Shown: one piece after another, positions 54,666 to 64,000 of the stretch
How the letters are laid out: the number at the start of each line of letters is the position of its first letter
Position numbering within the stretch: the first letter of the stretch is position 1
Notes under the pieces: generated by a model
What the model was told of the DNA's origin: nothing
The model's database searches: none
Seen by the model: only the letters and a program-made list of their open reading frames with translations
DNA from: Halicephalobus mephisto
Taxonomy: Eukaryota > Nematoda > Chromadorea > Rhabditida > Panagrolaimidae
Direction: 5' to 3'
DNA: 64,000 bases
Assembly: GCA_009193035.1 (NCBI GenBank)
Contig: SWDT01000078.1
Coordinates: forward strand, 1 to 64,000
Made by a program: the position numbers and the translations under genes

Positions 54666-55687
54666 TTGAAGAATTTGCCAAGCCCTGAATAGAAAAGGTT
54701 AGGATTATGCGCATGATAAACAGCACGAGCTCGATTTGACGAAGTAAAAAGCCACATCATAATTGGGATTTACGGGATAATAATTATAAATAAGAACATG
54801 AAAATCTAAAGTAAATGAATTATAGTGTCAAAATGCCGACTGTGGAAATGGCAAATGAGCAAGACATTACATCGTATATTTAATGTGCTCCGCCTAATAG
54901 GGCCAATGGATTTAGTCATACTAAAAATATTGGGAATTAAACAAGCTAATTTTTCAGGTGAACGAAATAACGGAAGAAAACATCAGTCTGGATCGAATGA
55001 TGAGTTGAAGGGAATTTAAATAAAAATTACATTTATTTTGTTAAATGATTATAAAGCGTTAAGTCGCTGAAGTACTTTTTAACCATTGTTTTTAGGTAAA
55101 AAGTATATATCAACCAGGGAAGTGGGTAAACTGAAATGTATAAGTTGGCTAATGCTAGTTTGTGGGAATGCTGAAAATCAAATTTTGAATTTAAATAATT
55201 TAACGTAATCTGGTAAACATGGCAGAGATTGAAAAACAAGCCAATTTTGTCGGCATCCATCCTAGAAGAGAAAACTGCGTAGGCATGAAATTTTAAAAAA
55301 TGTTTAAAGATTAAATTTCAAGCTTTAAGAAAAATAGATGATTGAACGTGTAAAAGTTGCCAAAGATGTGACTGCATAATTGTTAATAAAATGGCATAAA
55401 TTAATAATTATAAGTACTTGGAATTTTTAAAAGTAGTTTTATTTTTTATAGGAGGAAAAAAGGAAAAAGCGTCGCGCATGTTTGTTTTTGGCAGGCCTGA
55501 TATCAAAGGTTTATCCAACCATGTCTGAAAGCAGAGGCGTTAAGAAAGCTAAATAGAGAAGATGAGTGTTTCTCATTTCTTTTGTTTTTCTATTTGTGAC
55601 GTCTGTAAAAGTAATCATGAGATTGTTTTCTGTTTTTATGAAGGAAATTAAGAGTAATGAATGATAGGAACTTATTTTTAGGAAAAA
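54666..55687. other. Intergenic region between the peptide gene and nsun-1
   Basis: Divergent starts are about 1 kb apart. No convincing gene is seen. A 75-codon - strand frame (55033-55260) lacks recognisable features. At 55524 an 11-codon frame (MSESRGVKKAK) follows a TTTTTGGCAG site and could be a uORF or the remains of an older nsun-1 start. A clear acceptor TTATTTTTAG ends at 55681. Confidence 0.45.
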
Positions 55688-57801
55688 ATGGCAAAACCAA
55701 AAATCGTAAATGAAAAATCAGGAAAACGACCGAAAGGAAAGGAATCAGAACCACCGGCTAAAAAAAAGAAAATGATCAAAGGTAGTAATTTTAAGAAGAG
55801 TATTAAAGAACAATCAAAAGAAGATAAACAAGCTGAAATAGAACTTGATAGAAAAAGAAAATTGTTGTTTGAAGTAAGTTTTAGGGAATTTTTATAAAGT
55901 TTAAAATTGAAATTAATGTCGTAAAAGCTGTCACGAGTGAAATTAGACAGAAAATTAATGACTAACTTGTTTGGCATTACAGGACAGTGATGACTCGAAT
56001 AGTGAAAACGAAGATATAGATGAAAGTGAAGAAGAAATTAAAAAGAAGAATGGTAAAGTTGAAAAAAATGGTAAAAAGAAACAATTATTTGAAAAATTGG
56101 AAGAAGAATCAAATGATTCAATGGATGATTTGGAAGATGATTATGATACAAGTGATGAAGAAAGTGGAGAAGATGAAAATGGATTGATGGAAATTGAACG
56201 TCGTTCGATGCAATTGATAAAAAAGAAAGTAAGAGATGAAAAATTGGCTCAAGAAGAAATGGAACTTAATGTTAAATCAGATGAAATTTACCAGCTTCCG
56301 TCTATTGAAGAAGTTGAAACACAATTGAAATCAATGCCTGGATTAGAAATCATAAAAGAGAGGATTTTTGATGTCATTCAAGTATTGGGAGATTTTAATA
56401 ATCGTAGACAAGGAGGAAAAAGTCGTAAAGATTATCTTGAAGTTCTTCGAAAAGATCTCTGCGCTTATTATAGCTATAATGAATATTTAATGGAGAAGTT
56501 TATGCAGTTGTTTCCGAATTTTAGTGAGGTTAGTTTTTTAGGACACGATTAAATAATGAATAGAAGTTTCTAGTTAATGGAGTTTTTGGATGCTAATGAA
56601 CAACCACGCCCAGTAACAATTCGAGCAAATCCATTAAAAACAAGAAGAGGAGAATTGGCAAAATCATTGATTAATAGAGGAATGAATGTTGATCCTGCAG
56701 CTAAATGGACTAAAGTTGGATTAGTTGTATATGATTCGCAAGTACCTGTTGGTGCAACACCTGAGTATCTTGCAGGACATTATATTATTCAAGGTTTATG
56801 TTCGTTTCTTCCTGTTATGGCATTAGCTCCTCAACCAAATGAGCGTGTACTTGATATGTGTTCAGCTCCTGGAGGAAAAACGACTCATATAGCATCATTG
56901 ATGCGTAACACTGGAATTTTGTTTGCTAATGATGCAAACGTGAGTTTTTTGTTAATATTTTTGGAATTTGAAGGAACAGAACAATTTTAGGGTCAGAGAT
57001 GTAAAGCCATTATTGGTAATATTCATAGAATGGGAATCAACAATTGTATTGTTTCGAATCTAGATGGATGTGAATATGCGAAGATTCAACCACAATCGTT
57101 TGATAGAATTTTGCTTGATGCTCCGTGTTCTGGAACAGGAGTTATTTGGAAAGATCAATCTGTGAAGACAAGTAAAAGTGTAGAAGATATTTGTCAAAGA
57201 TTTACAATGCAAAGAAGACTTTTGCTTGCAGCAATTGATTCGATCAATGGGGATTCGAAAACAGGAGGTTATGTGGTTTATTCTACTTGTTCGGTTCTTG
57301 TAGAAGAAAATGAAGCTGTTGTTCAATATGCATTGGATAAAAGAGATGTTAAATTGGTACCAACTGGTCTGGAAATTGGAGTTGATGGGTATACAAAGTA
57401 AGTTGTTGGTTTTATGGTGGTTTTGAATTTTTTATTATAGGTTTCGTCATCATCGTTTTCATCCATCATTGGAATTGACGAAAAGATATTATCCTCATGT
57501 TCACAATATTGATGGATTCTTTGTTGCTAAGTTGAAGAAGATCTCTAATAAGATCAAGAATGAGAAGAGGTTTGACGATGAAACAGAAGGCGGTGAAATA
57601 AAGGATGAAGAGGAAAGCGAGGAAGAAGAGGAAAAGCCGATGAAGAAGGAGAAAGTTGGTAAGAAGAGTGTGGATGAACAGAAGGGTAGGAAAATCATTG
57701 GTTCTAAGAAGGGACAGAGTAAAACTGCCTTGAAGAACAAGAAAAAAAGAAGCAAAAAGTTTAAAAAGAAACTTGCAGGAATTTCCACAACAAGTGAATG
57801 A
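55688..57801 (+). CDS. nsun-1: rRNA cytosine-C5 methyltransferase NOP2/NSUN1
   Basis: NOP2 methylates a cytosine in large-subunit rRNA and is needed for 60S ribosome assembly in the nucleolus. Exons are 55688-55873, 55983-56528, 56574-56939, 56991-57397 and 57441-57801, giving 621 aa. The N-terminus is Lys-rich then Asp/Glu/Ser-rich (about 1-150), typical of nucleolar proteins. The RNA-binding lead-in [20 protein letters not shown] comes at about 252. The Rossmann core shows motif [21 protein letters not shown], motif [18 protein letters not shown] (one catalytic Cys) and motif [19 protein letters not shown] (the other Cys). [20 protein letters not shown] and a Lys-rich tail follow. An AG at 55680-55681, six bases before the ATG, suggests trans-splicing. 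It complements neighbouring rpoa-2 in ribosome production. Confidence 0.96.
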
Positions 57802-58043
57802 TTTTTTGCTTATTGTTGAGTTGATAATTGTTGAATTATAAAATTTTTAGTTTTCGATCATGGATGTTCCCTAAGGTTACTTGGAAAGTTTAACGACTAT
57901 TATTAGCTAAACCTTTTGAAATGACAAGTGCCGGAGGGAAGGAACAGGGTTTGTGGTTGAGGAAGCTTTGAGTGGAAGAAATCAATCATTTCTTAGACAG
58001 GTTGTTCTCGAGATCGGCCGAAAATTTATTAAAGATATTTGAA

Positions 58044-61000
58044 ATGGAAATATTTAGAATTTTAATATATTTTTTAGTAATGAATATTGGTTACTGTAAG
58101 AATGGTATTGAAAAAAAAGAAAGATTTAGACTATCGGGAGAATTGAAACCGGTTGTGTATGATTTGAAATTGACGATGAGTGGTATTAGAGAGGAGATAG
58201 ATGGACAGGTAAGGGATTGGAGGACGAGGGATTTTAGGAGGAAAAGATGGATTTGAAATGATATTATTGGTGGATTTTGGTGTGGTTGTGTGGGGATGGG
58301 GGTATGGGAGTTTCTTATTTATCCCAACAATTATAAGATTAGCACAATAATAATCGTTCAATAGTCGGTCTATTGTGTACAGTATGCCTACTGTCTAACA
58401 CGTAGGGTGTTTCCCTTCGAGACCGTGCATCCTAGCTTCATTACGCAATAACTTAGTCAATATACAGATATAACAAAGATTAGACACAATAACAACCATA
58501 TATCTTAACTAGTCAACAATCTGTCATATATACAGTATGCCTACTGTTCAGCATATAGGATATTTCCCTTCGAAACTTGGCTTCCTTAAGTAATAACTCA
58601 GTTAATACAATGATATAACAAAGATTAGACACAATAACAACCATACATCTTAACTAGTCAACAATCTGCCATATATACAACATGCCTACTCTCTAGTATA
58701 TAGGATATTTCCCGTTGAAACTTGGCTTCTTTAAGTAATAAGTTAGTCAATATACAGATATAACAAAGATTAAACACAATAACAACCATATATCTTAACT
58801 AGTCAACAATCTGCCATATATACAGTATGCCTACTGTTCAGCATATAGGATATTTCCCTTCGAAATTTGGCTTCCTTAAGTAATAACTCAGTTAATACAC
58901 AGATATAACAATTATAAAAAATCAAAAATAAATTCTATAACGAATTTCTAAAACTATTTTTTTTGTTTTTAATTAAATTTACAAAAATAAAAAAATTCTT
59001 AACGAAATTATTTTAAAACAACTTTTTATTTTTTATAAAAAACATCTAAAATTAGCATTTTTATATATTATTATTGAATCTGCGGGGGATTTTATAAATC
59101 CCGAAAAATAACGTATTTTTTAGAATTATGACGTTTATATTTGAAATTCAAAAAAATGTGAAGTTTTTTTTAAAACTTTTTTTTTCACGGAAATGTGGTT
59201 TTGTCGAGGATTTGAAGTTGGAAATTGTGGAATGAATTTTTTATGAATGAATTCTTAGAAATTAAATTTTTATAAAACAATTGGAACATGGCAAAACCAG
59301 ACTTGCCAATGTTTTTGAAACATTGTGGGGGGTTTCGAGAAGTTTAAAAAATTTCTAAGATTTTCGAAAATTTTAGAAATATTCAAAAATTTCTGATTTT
59401 CGAAAATTTTAGAAATATTCAAAAATTTCTGATTTTCAAAGATGTCTAAGATTTTCGAAAATTTTAAAAATGTTCAAAAATTATTAATTTTCAAAAATTT
59501 CTAAGATTTTTAAAAATTTTTTTAAAATTCAATGATTTTAGAAGTTTTTAAACATTTTCAAAATTTTATAAAATCTTTGAAATCCTTTTACATCTTGTAG
59601 AAGTTTTCAGAATTTTCCAGAGCTCAATTAAAATTTCTGACGACTTTTTAGATTCTCATAAAAATTTTTAAAATTTTAATTTCATGAAAATCTTCAAAAA
59701 TTAAAAAAATTATAAATTTTAAGAAGTTCAAAAATTTTTAAAATTTTTCTAATATCTTCAAAAATTTTAAAAATCTCAAAATTTTCTAAAATTTTTAATT
59801 TTAAAAAGTTCGAAAAAACTAAAATCAAAAATTCTGACAAATATTAAAAATTCTGAAAATCTGTGTCGAGACAATTTCACAAACAACATTTGAGTCATGT
59901 AGAAATTTTAATGTCTCAAATCATTAAAAATAAACAAGAATGTCTTATAGCGAAAAATTTCAAAGATACGGTAGATTTTATAAAATTAAATTTTTGTTTA
60001 AAAACGAATTTAATTATTTTCCAAAGTTGATGGAATAGTCATTAGATGACTTGATGAATGACTCGATGGAAGGGTTGATGAACACTTTGATTAAATAGTT
60101 GATGAACACTTTGATTAAATAGTTGATGAACGACTTGATGAAGTAGTTGATCAACACCTTGATGAAGTAGTTGATGAACGACTTGATTAAATAGTTGATG
60201 AATACCTTGATGAAGTAGTTGATGAACGACTTGATGGGAAGTGTTTAGGTGAGAATAGAGATCCAATGTCTCAAACCAACGTCTGTTATCCAGCTCCACG
60301 CCAATCCGAAATTCATTACTGTACACCACAGTCTTCTGGAGTACAGAATCGGGAACGAAACAATGGAATTAAAGAAGCCGATAATCGATTCAGAAAACCA
60401 GACTCTGAATTACCTCCTTGATGAAGCCCTCGAGGAAAGCCATGTCTACTACCTCAGTATCTGGTTCGTGACCAAGTATTCTACAGAGTTCAAAGGTCTC
60501 AGTCAAGTATACGATCCCGACCATGGAGTTTATATGAATTCTCTTTTCGAAACTAATCACGCAAGAGAACTACTTCCTTGTTTCGACGAACCCAAAATGA
60601 GGGCCGTTTTCAAATTGGAACTTTGGTTGAAAGAGGACTTTGCGGTCAAGGATTACGTCGCTTTGTCCAACACGAAAGGCCAAAAACAATCCTGGAATAC
60701 TGGACTCACAATTTGGATCTTCGAACCTACTTTGCCGATTCCTACTTATCTCTTCACCGTTACAGTAGGCAAATTTAGGTAAGGAAAAATCTTAAATAAT
60801 TAGGAAATTTATTTTTAATCAAAATCAAATATGATCTTCTTAGTTAGAGATACTGTAAAAAGTCAATTAAACTATGATAAAAAAACAAATTAGATTTTCT
60901 TCTTAAGGGTACTGTAGCGGGACAATTACGATGAAGAAATCAAACATGATCTTCTTAGTTGGGATACTGTAGGAGATGGATCAAGTTAGGATAAAAAACA

Positions 61001-63164
61001 AATGGGATTATCTTCTTAGTTAGGGATACTGTAGCGAGACAATTACGATGAAGAAATCAGATAAAATTATCTTCTTAGTTGGGATACTGTAAAAAGTCAG
61101 TTAAACTATGATAAAAAACAAATTAGATTTTCTTCTTAGTTAAGGGTACTGTATTAACTTAATTAAATTGTGATGAAGAAATCAACTAAGATTTTAATTA
61201 AGATTACTTTCTTAATTAATGCTTACGGTAGAAAATCAATTTTTTAATAAAGAAAATTCTAAAAACAATTAAGGTGATTATCATCGTCACGAATTACGGT
61301 AAAAAAGTTCATTAAATTTTATCGAAAAATGAAACAATAATTTTGAATTCAAATAAAACCAAATTTGGAATATTTTTTTCGTTAAAAACTCCGTAAAAAT
61401 TGAATAAATTTTGCTAAAAAATAAAACAATTATCTCAAAAACAAAATAATTTTCTTACTGTAGAATTTTTGTAAAAAATTTAATTTTAAAAAATAAAAAA
61501 ATTAATTTCAAAAAATTTTAATTTTAATTAAAAAAAAATAAATCTCAAAAAATTTAAAAAAAAATAAAGTTATTTTTTTGTACAAATTTATCCAATTTTC
61601 TGAATTTTTTACAAAGTAAATTATCCTACATATTATTTAAAAATTTTTTAAAAAAAATAAGAAAATTATTCGGAGAAAAATAAATAACTTTCAAAGTGTG
61701 GGATTATTATATAAAATTTATTTAATTTCGAAAAAAAAATAATTTGAAAAAAACATTTTTTTTTAAATTAAAAAATTTTTAGAATTTCTAGAAAAATTGA
61801 ATAAAATTAAAAAAAAACTTATTTTGAAGATAAATAGGATAATTTTGCAAATTTGAAAGAATAATAAAAAAAATTAAATAATTATTTAGAACTAAGTAAA
61901 GTCAAATACGGAATAATTTTCTTCATTAAAAATTATTGTAGAAATTTAACGAAAGTTTGTAAAAAAATAAATTATTTCAAAAATAAACTAATTTTTAATA
62001 GAAAAATTACTGTAACAATTTCTTCAAAATAGTAACTAAAAAGTCAAGAATAAAATATAAAATGATTTTTTTAATTAAAAATTATTGTAGAAATTTAACA
62101 AAATTTTGTAAAAAAATATTTCAAAAATAAACTAATTTTTTATAGAAAAGTTACTGTAATAATTTCTCCGAAATAGTAATAAAAAAGTCAAATATAAAAT
62201 ATAAAATGATTTTTTTAATTAAAAATTACTGTAGAAATTTAACGAAATTTTGTAAAAAAATAAATTATTTCAAAAAATTTTTTAATGGAAAAATTACTGT
62301 AATAATTTCTTCGAAATAGTAACTAAAAAGTCAAGAATAAAATATAAAATGATTTTTTTAATTAAAAATTATTGTAATAATTTCTTCGAAATAGTAACTA
62401 AAAAGTCAAAAATAAAATATAAAATGATTTTTTTAATTAAAAACTATTGTAATAATTTCTCCGAAATAGTAACTAAAAAGTCAAAAATAAAATATAAAAT
62501 GATTTTTTTAATTAAAAATTATTGTAATAATTTCTTCGAAATAGTAATAAAAAAAACTTTTAAGGTTACCCGAAGTCACATGAGACCATTTGGTTCCATG
62601 GATTCAAAATCTTATTATTGTTGTGACGTTCCTAAATTAGATTACCCACAGGAAAATGATGCCGTCTTGAATAAAGGTCAATAAAGGTCAAATAAGGTTA
62701 ACTTTAAACGAAACAAAATTTTTATTTTTTCGCTTTTTTAAATTAAATTACAAAAAAATTTTCGAACATTAATTTTGAAAAAATTTCAGAAGTCTTTGTG
62801 AATTCAAAAAACGAATAAATAAAGAAATTTGCATATGGAGATTTTCGGATTGGGAAGACTGGGAAAATGTCGGATTTACCGTAATCGAAACAATGGCCAG
62901 ATATCAAGAAGCAATGTTGGATTATCTCTTAATCGATCCTTCCGCGAGATTGCATCTCCTAGTTATCCCGTCGAGACTCAACGGAATGGAGAATTTCGGA
63001 TTACTAAACATCAAAGAATCTGTAAGTACGGTAGAATTAATAAAATCATGATTTTTAATTTCCAGCTATGGCCGAGTGAAAACGACACCAGAGGGTTTTA
63101 TCTTTTTTACAAGACTTTACTTCATGAAATGGCTCATCAATGGTTCGGAAACTTGGTCACAATG
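58044..63164 (+). CDS. M1-family zinc aminopeptidase (5' part; runs off the window)
   Basis: Visible exons are 58044-58208, 60249-60778, 62790-63021 and 63066-63164, in phase, giving 342 aa of an expected 900 or so. MEIFRILIYFLVMNIGYC is a signal peptide or N-terminal anchor, so the enzyme is secretory. The domain starts at FRLSGELKPVVYDLKLTM and continues VRIEIQCLKPTSVIQLHANP, YDPDHGVYMNSLFETNHARE and LLPCFDEPKMRAVFKLELWL (the family's CFDEP block). In exon 3 LNGMENFGLLNIKES stands where M1 enzymes have GAMEN, with Asn-Gly for Gly-Ala. Exon 4 has the zinc motif TLLHEMAHQWFGNLVTM (HExxH complete). The next exon, with the third zinc ligand, lies beyond the window or was not found. Introns 1 and 2 are each about 2 kb and full of tandem repeats. 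Confidence 0.9.
58330..58915. repeat. ~145-bp tandem repeat in aminopeptidase intron 1
   Basis: Four units are seen, the first divergent. They are marked by CATATATACAGTATGCCTAC, ATAGGATATTTCCCTTCGAA, CTTGGCTTCCTTAAGTAATA and CTTAACTAGTCAACAATCTG, spaced by 143-146 bp. Confidence 0.95.
58916..60020. other. AT-rich part of aminopeptidase intron 1
   Basis: It holds short loose repeats of TTTCGAAAATTTTAGAAATA and TTCAAAAATTTCTGATTTTC (about 59340-59480). No gene or element ends are recognised. Confidence 0.6.
60030..60240. repeat. 24-bp tandem repeat next to aminopeptidase exon 2
   Basis: The unit GTTGATGAACGACTTGATGA plus AGTA repeats about nine times with variants (ACCTTGATGAAGTAGTTGAT). It reads as HQLLHQVV-like on the - strand, which explains a 95-codon frame there. 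It ends about 8 bp before the exon 2 acceptor AG. Confidence 0.93.
60800..61200. repeat. ~60-bp tandem repeat in aminopeptidase intron 2
   Basis: TTCTTAGTTAGGGATACTGT, AGCGAGACAATTACGATGAA and GAAATCAGATAAAATTATC-like units alternate with a second version carrying AAAAAGTCAATTAAACTATG. About six copies are seen. Confidence 0.9.
61880..62565. repeat. ~75-bp tandem repeat in aminopeptidase intron 2
   Basis: The unit GATTTTTTTAATTAAAAATT, ATTGTAATAATTTCTTCGAA, ATAGTAACTAAAAAGTCAAA, AATAAAATATAAAAT is near-perfect in the last three copies and decays to the left. Because 75 is divisible by three it produces a periodic open frame at 62349-62684, which I do not consider a gene. Confidence 0.93.
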
Positions 63165-63204
63165 GTAAGGAAAGGGTATAGAGAAGATAATAGAGAAAGT
63201 TAGA

Positions 63205-63770
63205 TCACACGCAAAAACGGTACATGGTAAAGGAAAGGTATAAAAAAGATATTAGGGAAAAATCAGATCACACGCAAAAAACAGTATACTGATATAATGT
63301 ATGGATGCATTAAAATGGCTCTGATGTATCAGATGCATTATATTCATGTATCGACACATTAGAGCTATTTTTGTAGTCTTTGATACATACCTTACTACAG
63401 TATCAGAGACAAATTTTAATACACAATCAAAAACAGTACATGGTATATGATGCATGCATATATGAAGAAGATTCTGATATATCGAGTACATTATATTCAA
63501 TATATCGATATACTATGTAGGATATCAGTCCATTGTATATAATGTATGGATGCATAAAAACGGTTCTGATGTACAGATACCTTATATTCAATGTATCTCA
63601 CACATTGGAGCTACTTTTGTAGTCTTAGATACATACCTTACTACAGTATCAGAGACAGAGCCTAATGTATACACAAAAACGATATATTGCACATGATATA
63701 TCGACACATTAAATATAATGTATTTCATATATTAGAGTCATTTTAATCTACCGTGTTTTGTATGTAGGAT
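63205..63770. repeat. Cluster of MITE family A copies
   Basis: At least three overlapping or nested copies are seen: TAATGTATGGATGCATTAAA with TGGCTCTGATGTATCAGATG at about 63295, a second at about 63435 (ACATGGTATATGATGCATGC), and a third at about 63535 (TGTATGGATGCATAAAAACG). ATTAGAGCTATTTTTGTAGT and TACCTTACTACAGTATCAGA occur twice, showing local duplication of the element. Confidence 0.85.
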
Positions 63771-64000
63771 CAGGAAAGGTATCGTTATTGTACCGACTGC
63801 TCCTTGATGCCAAAAAATTAACCAGAGCTGCCCATTTTTCGGAATCTTTAAATTTCAAATCAAGTTAATTCAATTCACATCTATCGATTTTAGAACTCTA
63901 ATTAGAAATCAACAGCTCTGGATTAGCCTAAATTTACTACAAAATCAAAAATTACGAAACAGCACAATTACGCACTAATTCTACATGCTCATACAAACTA
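63771..64000. other. Window end, no gene seen
   Basis: This lies inside or after the aminopeptidase gene. None of the expected next-exon sequence (the NExFA motif with the third zinc ligand) is visible, so the intron probably continues. Confidence 0.4.

Noticed and set aside
55033..55260. 75-codon - strand frame MDADKIGLFF between the peptide gene and nsun-1
   Set aside because: It has acceptor-like TTTTCAG sites inside, but no consistent spliced model or known content.
60042..60329. 95-codon - strand frame HQLLHQ/HQVVHQ
   Set aside because: It is antisense to a 24-bp tandem repeat and to aminopeptidase exon 2.
62349..62684. 111-codon + frame with MIFLIKNYCNN repeats
   Set aside because: It is generated by the 75-bp tandem repeat. 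The aminopeptidase exons splice in phase across it without using it.
1..64000. tRNA, rRNA, snRNA genes and CRISPR arrays
   Set aside because: I looked for B-box-like GGTTCGAAxCC and regular spaced repeats. No believable tRNA cloverleaf was found, and the tandem arrays have no spacers. The GGTTCAAGTCCGG at 778 is the transposase PDLNL codons.

Overview
This window is nuclear DNA from a rhabditid nematode, most likely Caenorhabditis or a close relative. The evidence is short introns (often 42-60 bp) with GT donors and TTTCAG-type acceptors, AG sites a few bases before start codons that look like trans-splice acceptors, a nematode 7TM chemoreceptor with a decayed relative, and proteins closest in recall to C. 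elegans families. I assembled 19 gene models by joining exons whose reading phase agrees across each intron. All coordinates are hand-derived and no database search was run. Gene spans below run from start codon to stop codon, with exons listed in the text.

Layout. 1-157: the 3' end of an unknown + strand gene. 0.57-0.97 kb: a dead Tc1/mariner transposase. 1.2-5.2 kb (-): a UDP-glycosyltransferase with element-filled introns. 6.6-9.1 kb (+): an armadillo-like helical repeat protein. 9.2-12.7 kb: a divergent pair, Bora/SPAT-1 (-) and TAF8 (+). 12.8-17.1 kb (-): a PHD-JmjC demethylase (KDM7 type) followed at very short spacing by an eEF1A lysine methyltransferase. 18.1-18.7 kb (+): UBC-9. 20.7-21.1 kb (+): a thioredoxin-like protein, convergent with a dynein light chain (21.3-22.4 kb, -). 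23.6-27.3 kb (+): eIF4G (IFG-1). 29.0-29.4 kb (-): a secreted Gly/Tyr-rich peptide. 30.7-31.8 kb (+): an intronless chemoreceptor, tail to tail with an RBM7-like RRM protein (31.9-33.2 kb, -). 34.5-36.2 kb (-): a sterol-desaturase-superfamily hydroxylase. 37.5-42.2 kb (-): an EGF-domain single-pass membrane protein. 46.8-53.0 kb: a divergent pair, a class II histone deacetylase (-) and RNA polymerase I subunit RPOA-2 (+). 54.1-54.7 kb (-): a neuropeptide-like precursor. 55.7-57.8 kb (+): NOP2/NSUN-1. 58.0 kb to the window end (+): an M1 aminopeptidase that runs past the window.

Function. Housekeeping genes for transcription, chromatin, translation and ribosome biogenesis dominate (TAF8, KDM7, HDAC, Pol I, NOP2, eIF4G, eEF1A methylation, RBM7). 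Fast-evolving genes (UGT, chemoreceptor, secreted peptide, neuropeptide) sit between them. RPOA-2 and NSUN-1 serve the same process, rRNA synthesis and maturation, but are separated by the neuropeptide gene.

The most interesting points are (i) a secreted precursor with a dibasic-flanked cyclic peptide that matches the allatostatin-C/somatostatin-like C-X6-C core, (ii) a 1.07-kb TTAA-flanked, piggyBac-like foldback element, (iii) a rich set of small inverted-repeat elements in introns, (iv) tandem triplications directly upstream of taf-8 and ubc-9, (v) an inverted duplication shared by introns of the neighbouring genes spat-1 and taf-8, and (vi) an 86-bp satellite present at two sites 23 kb apart.
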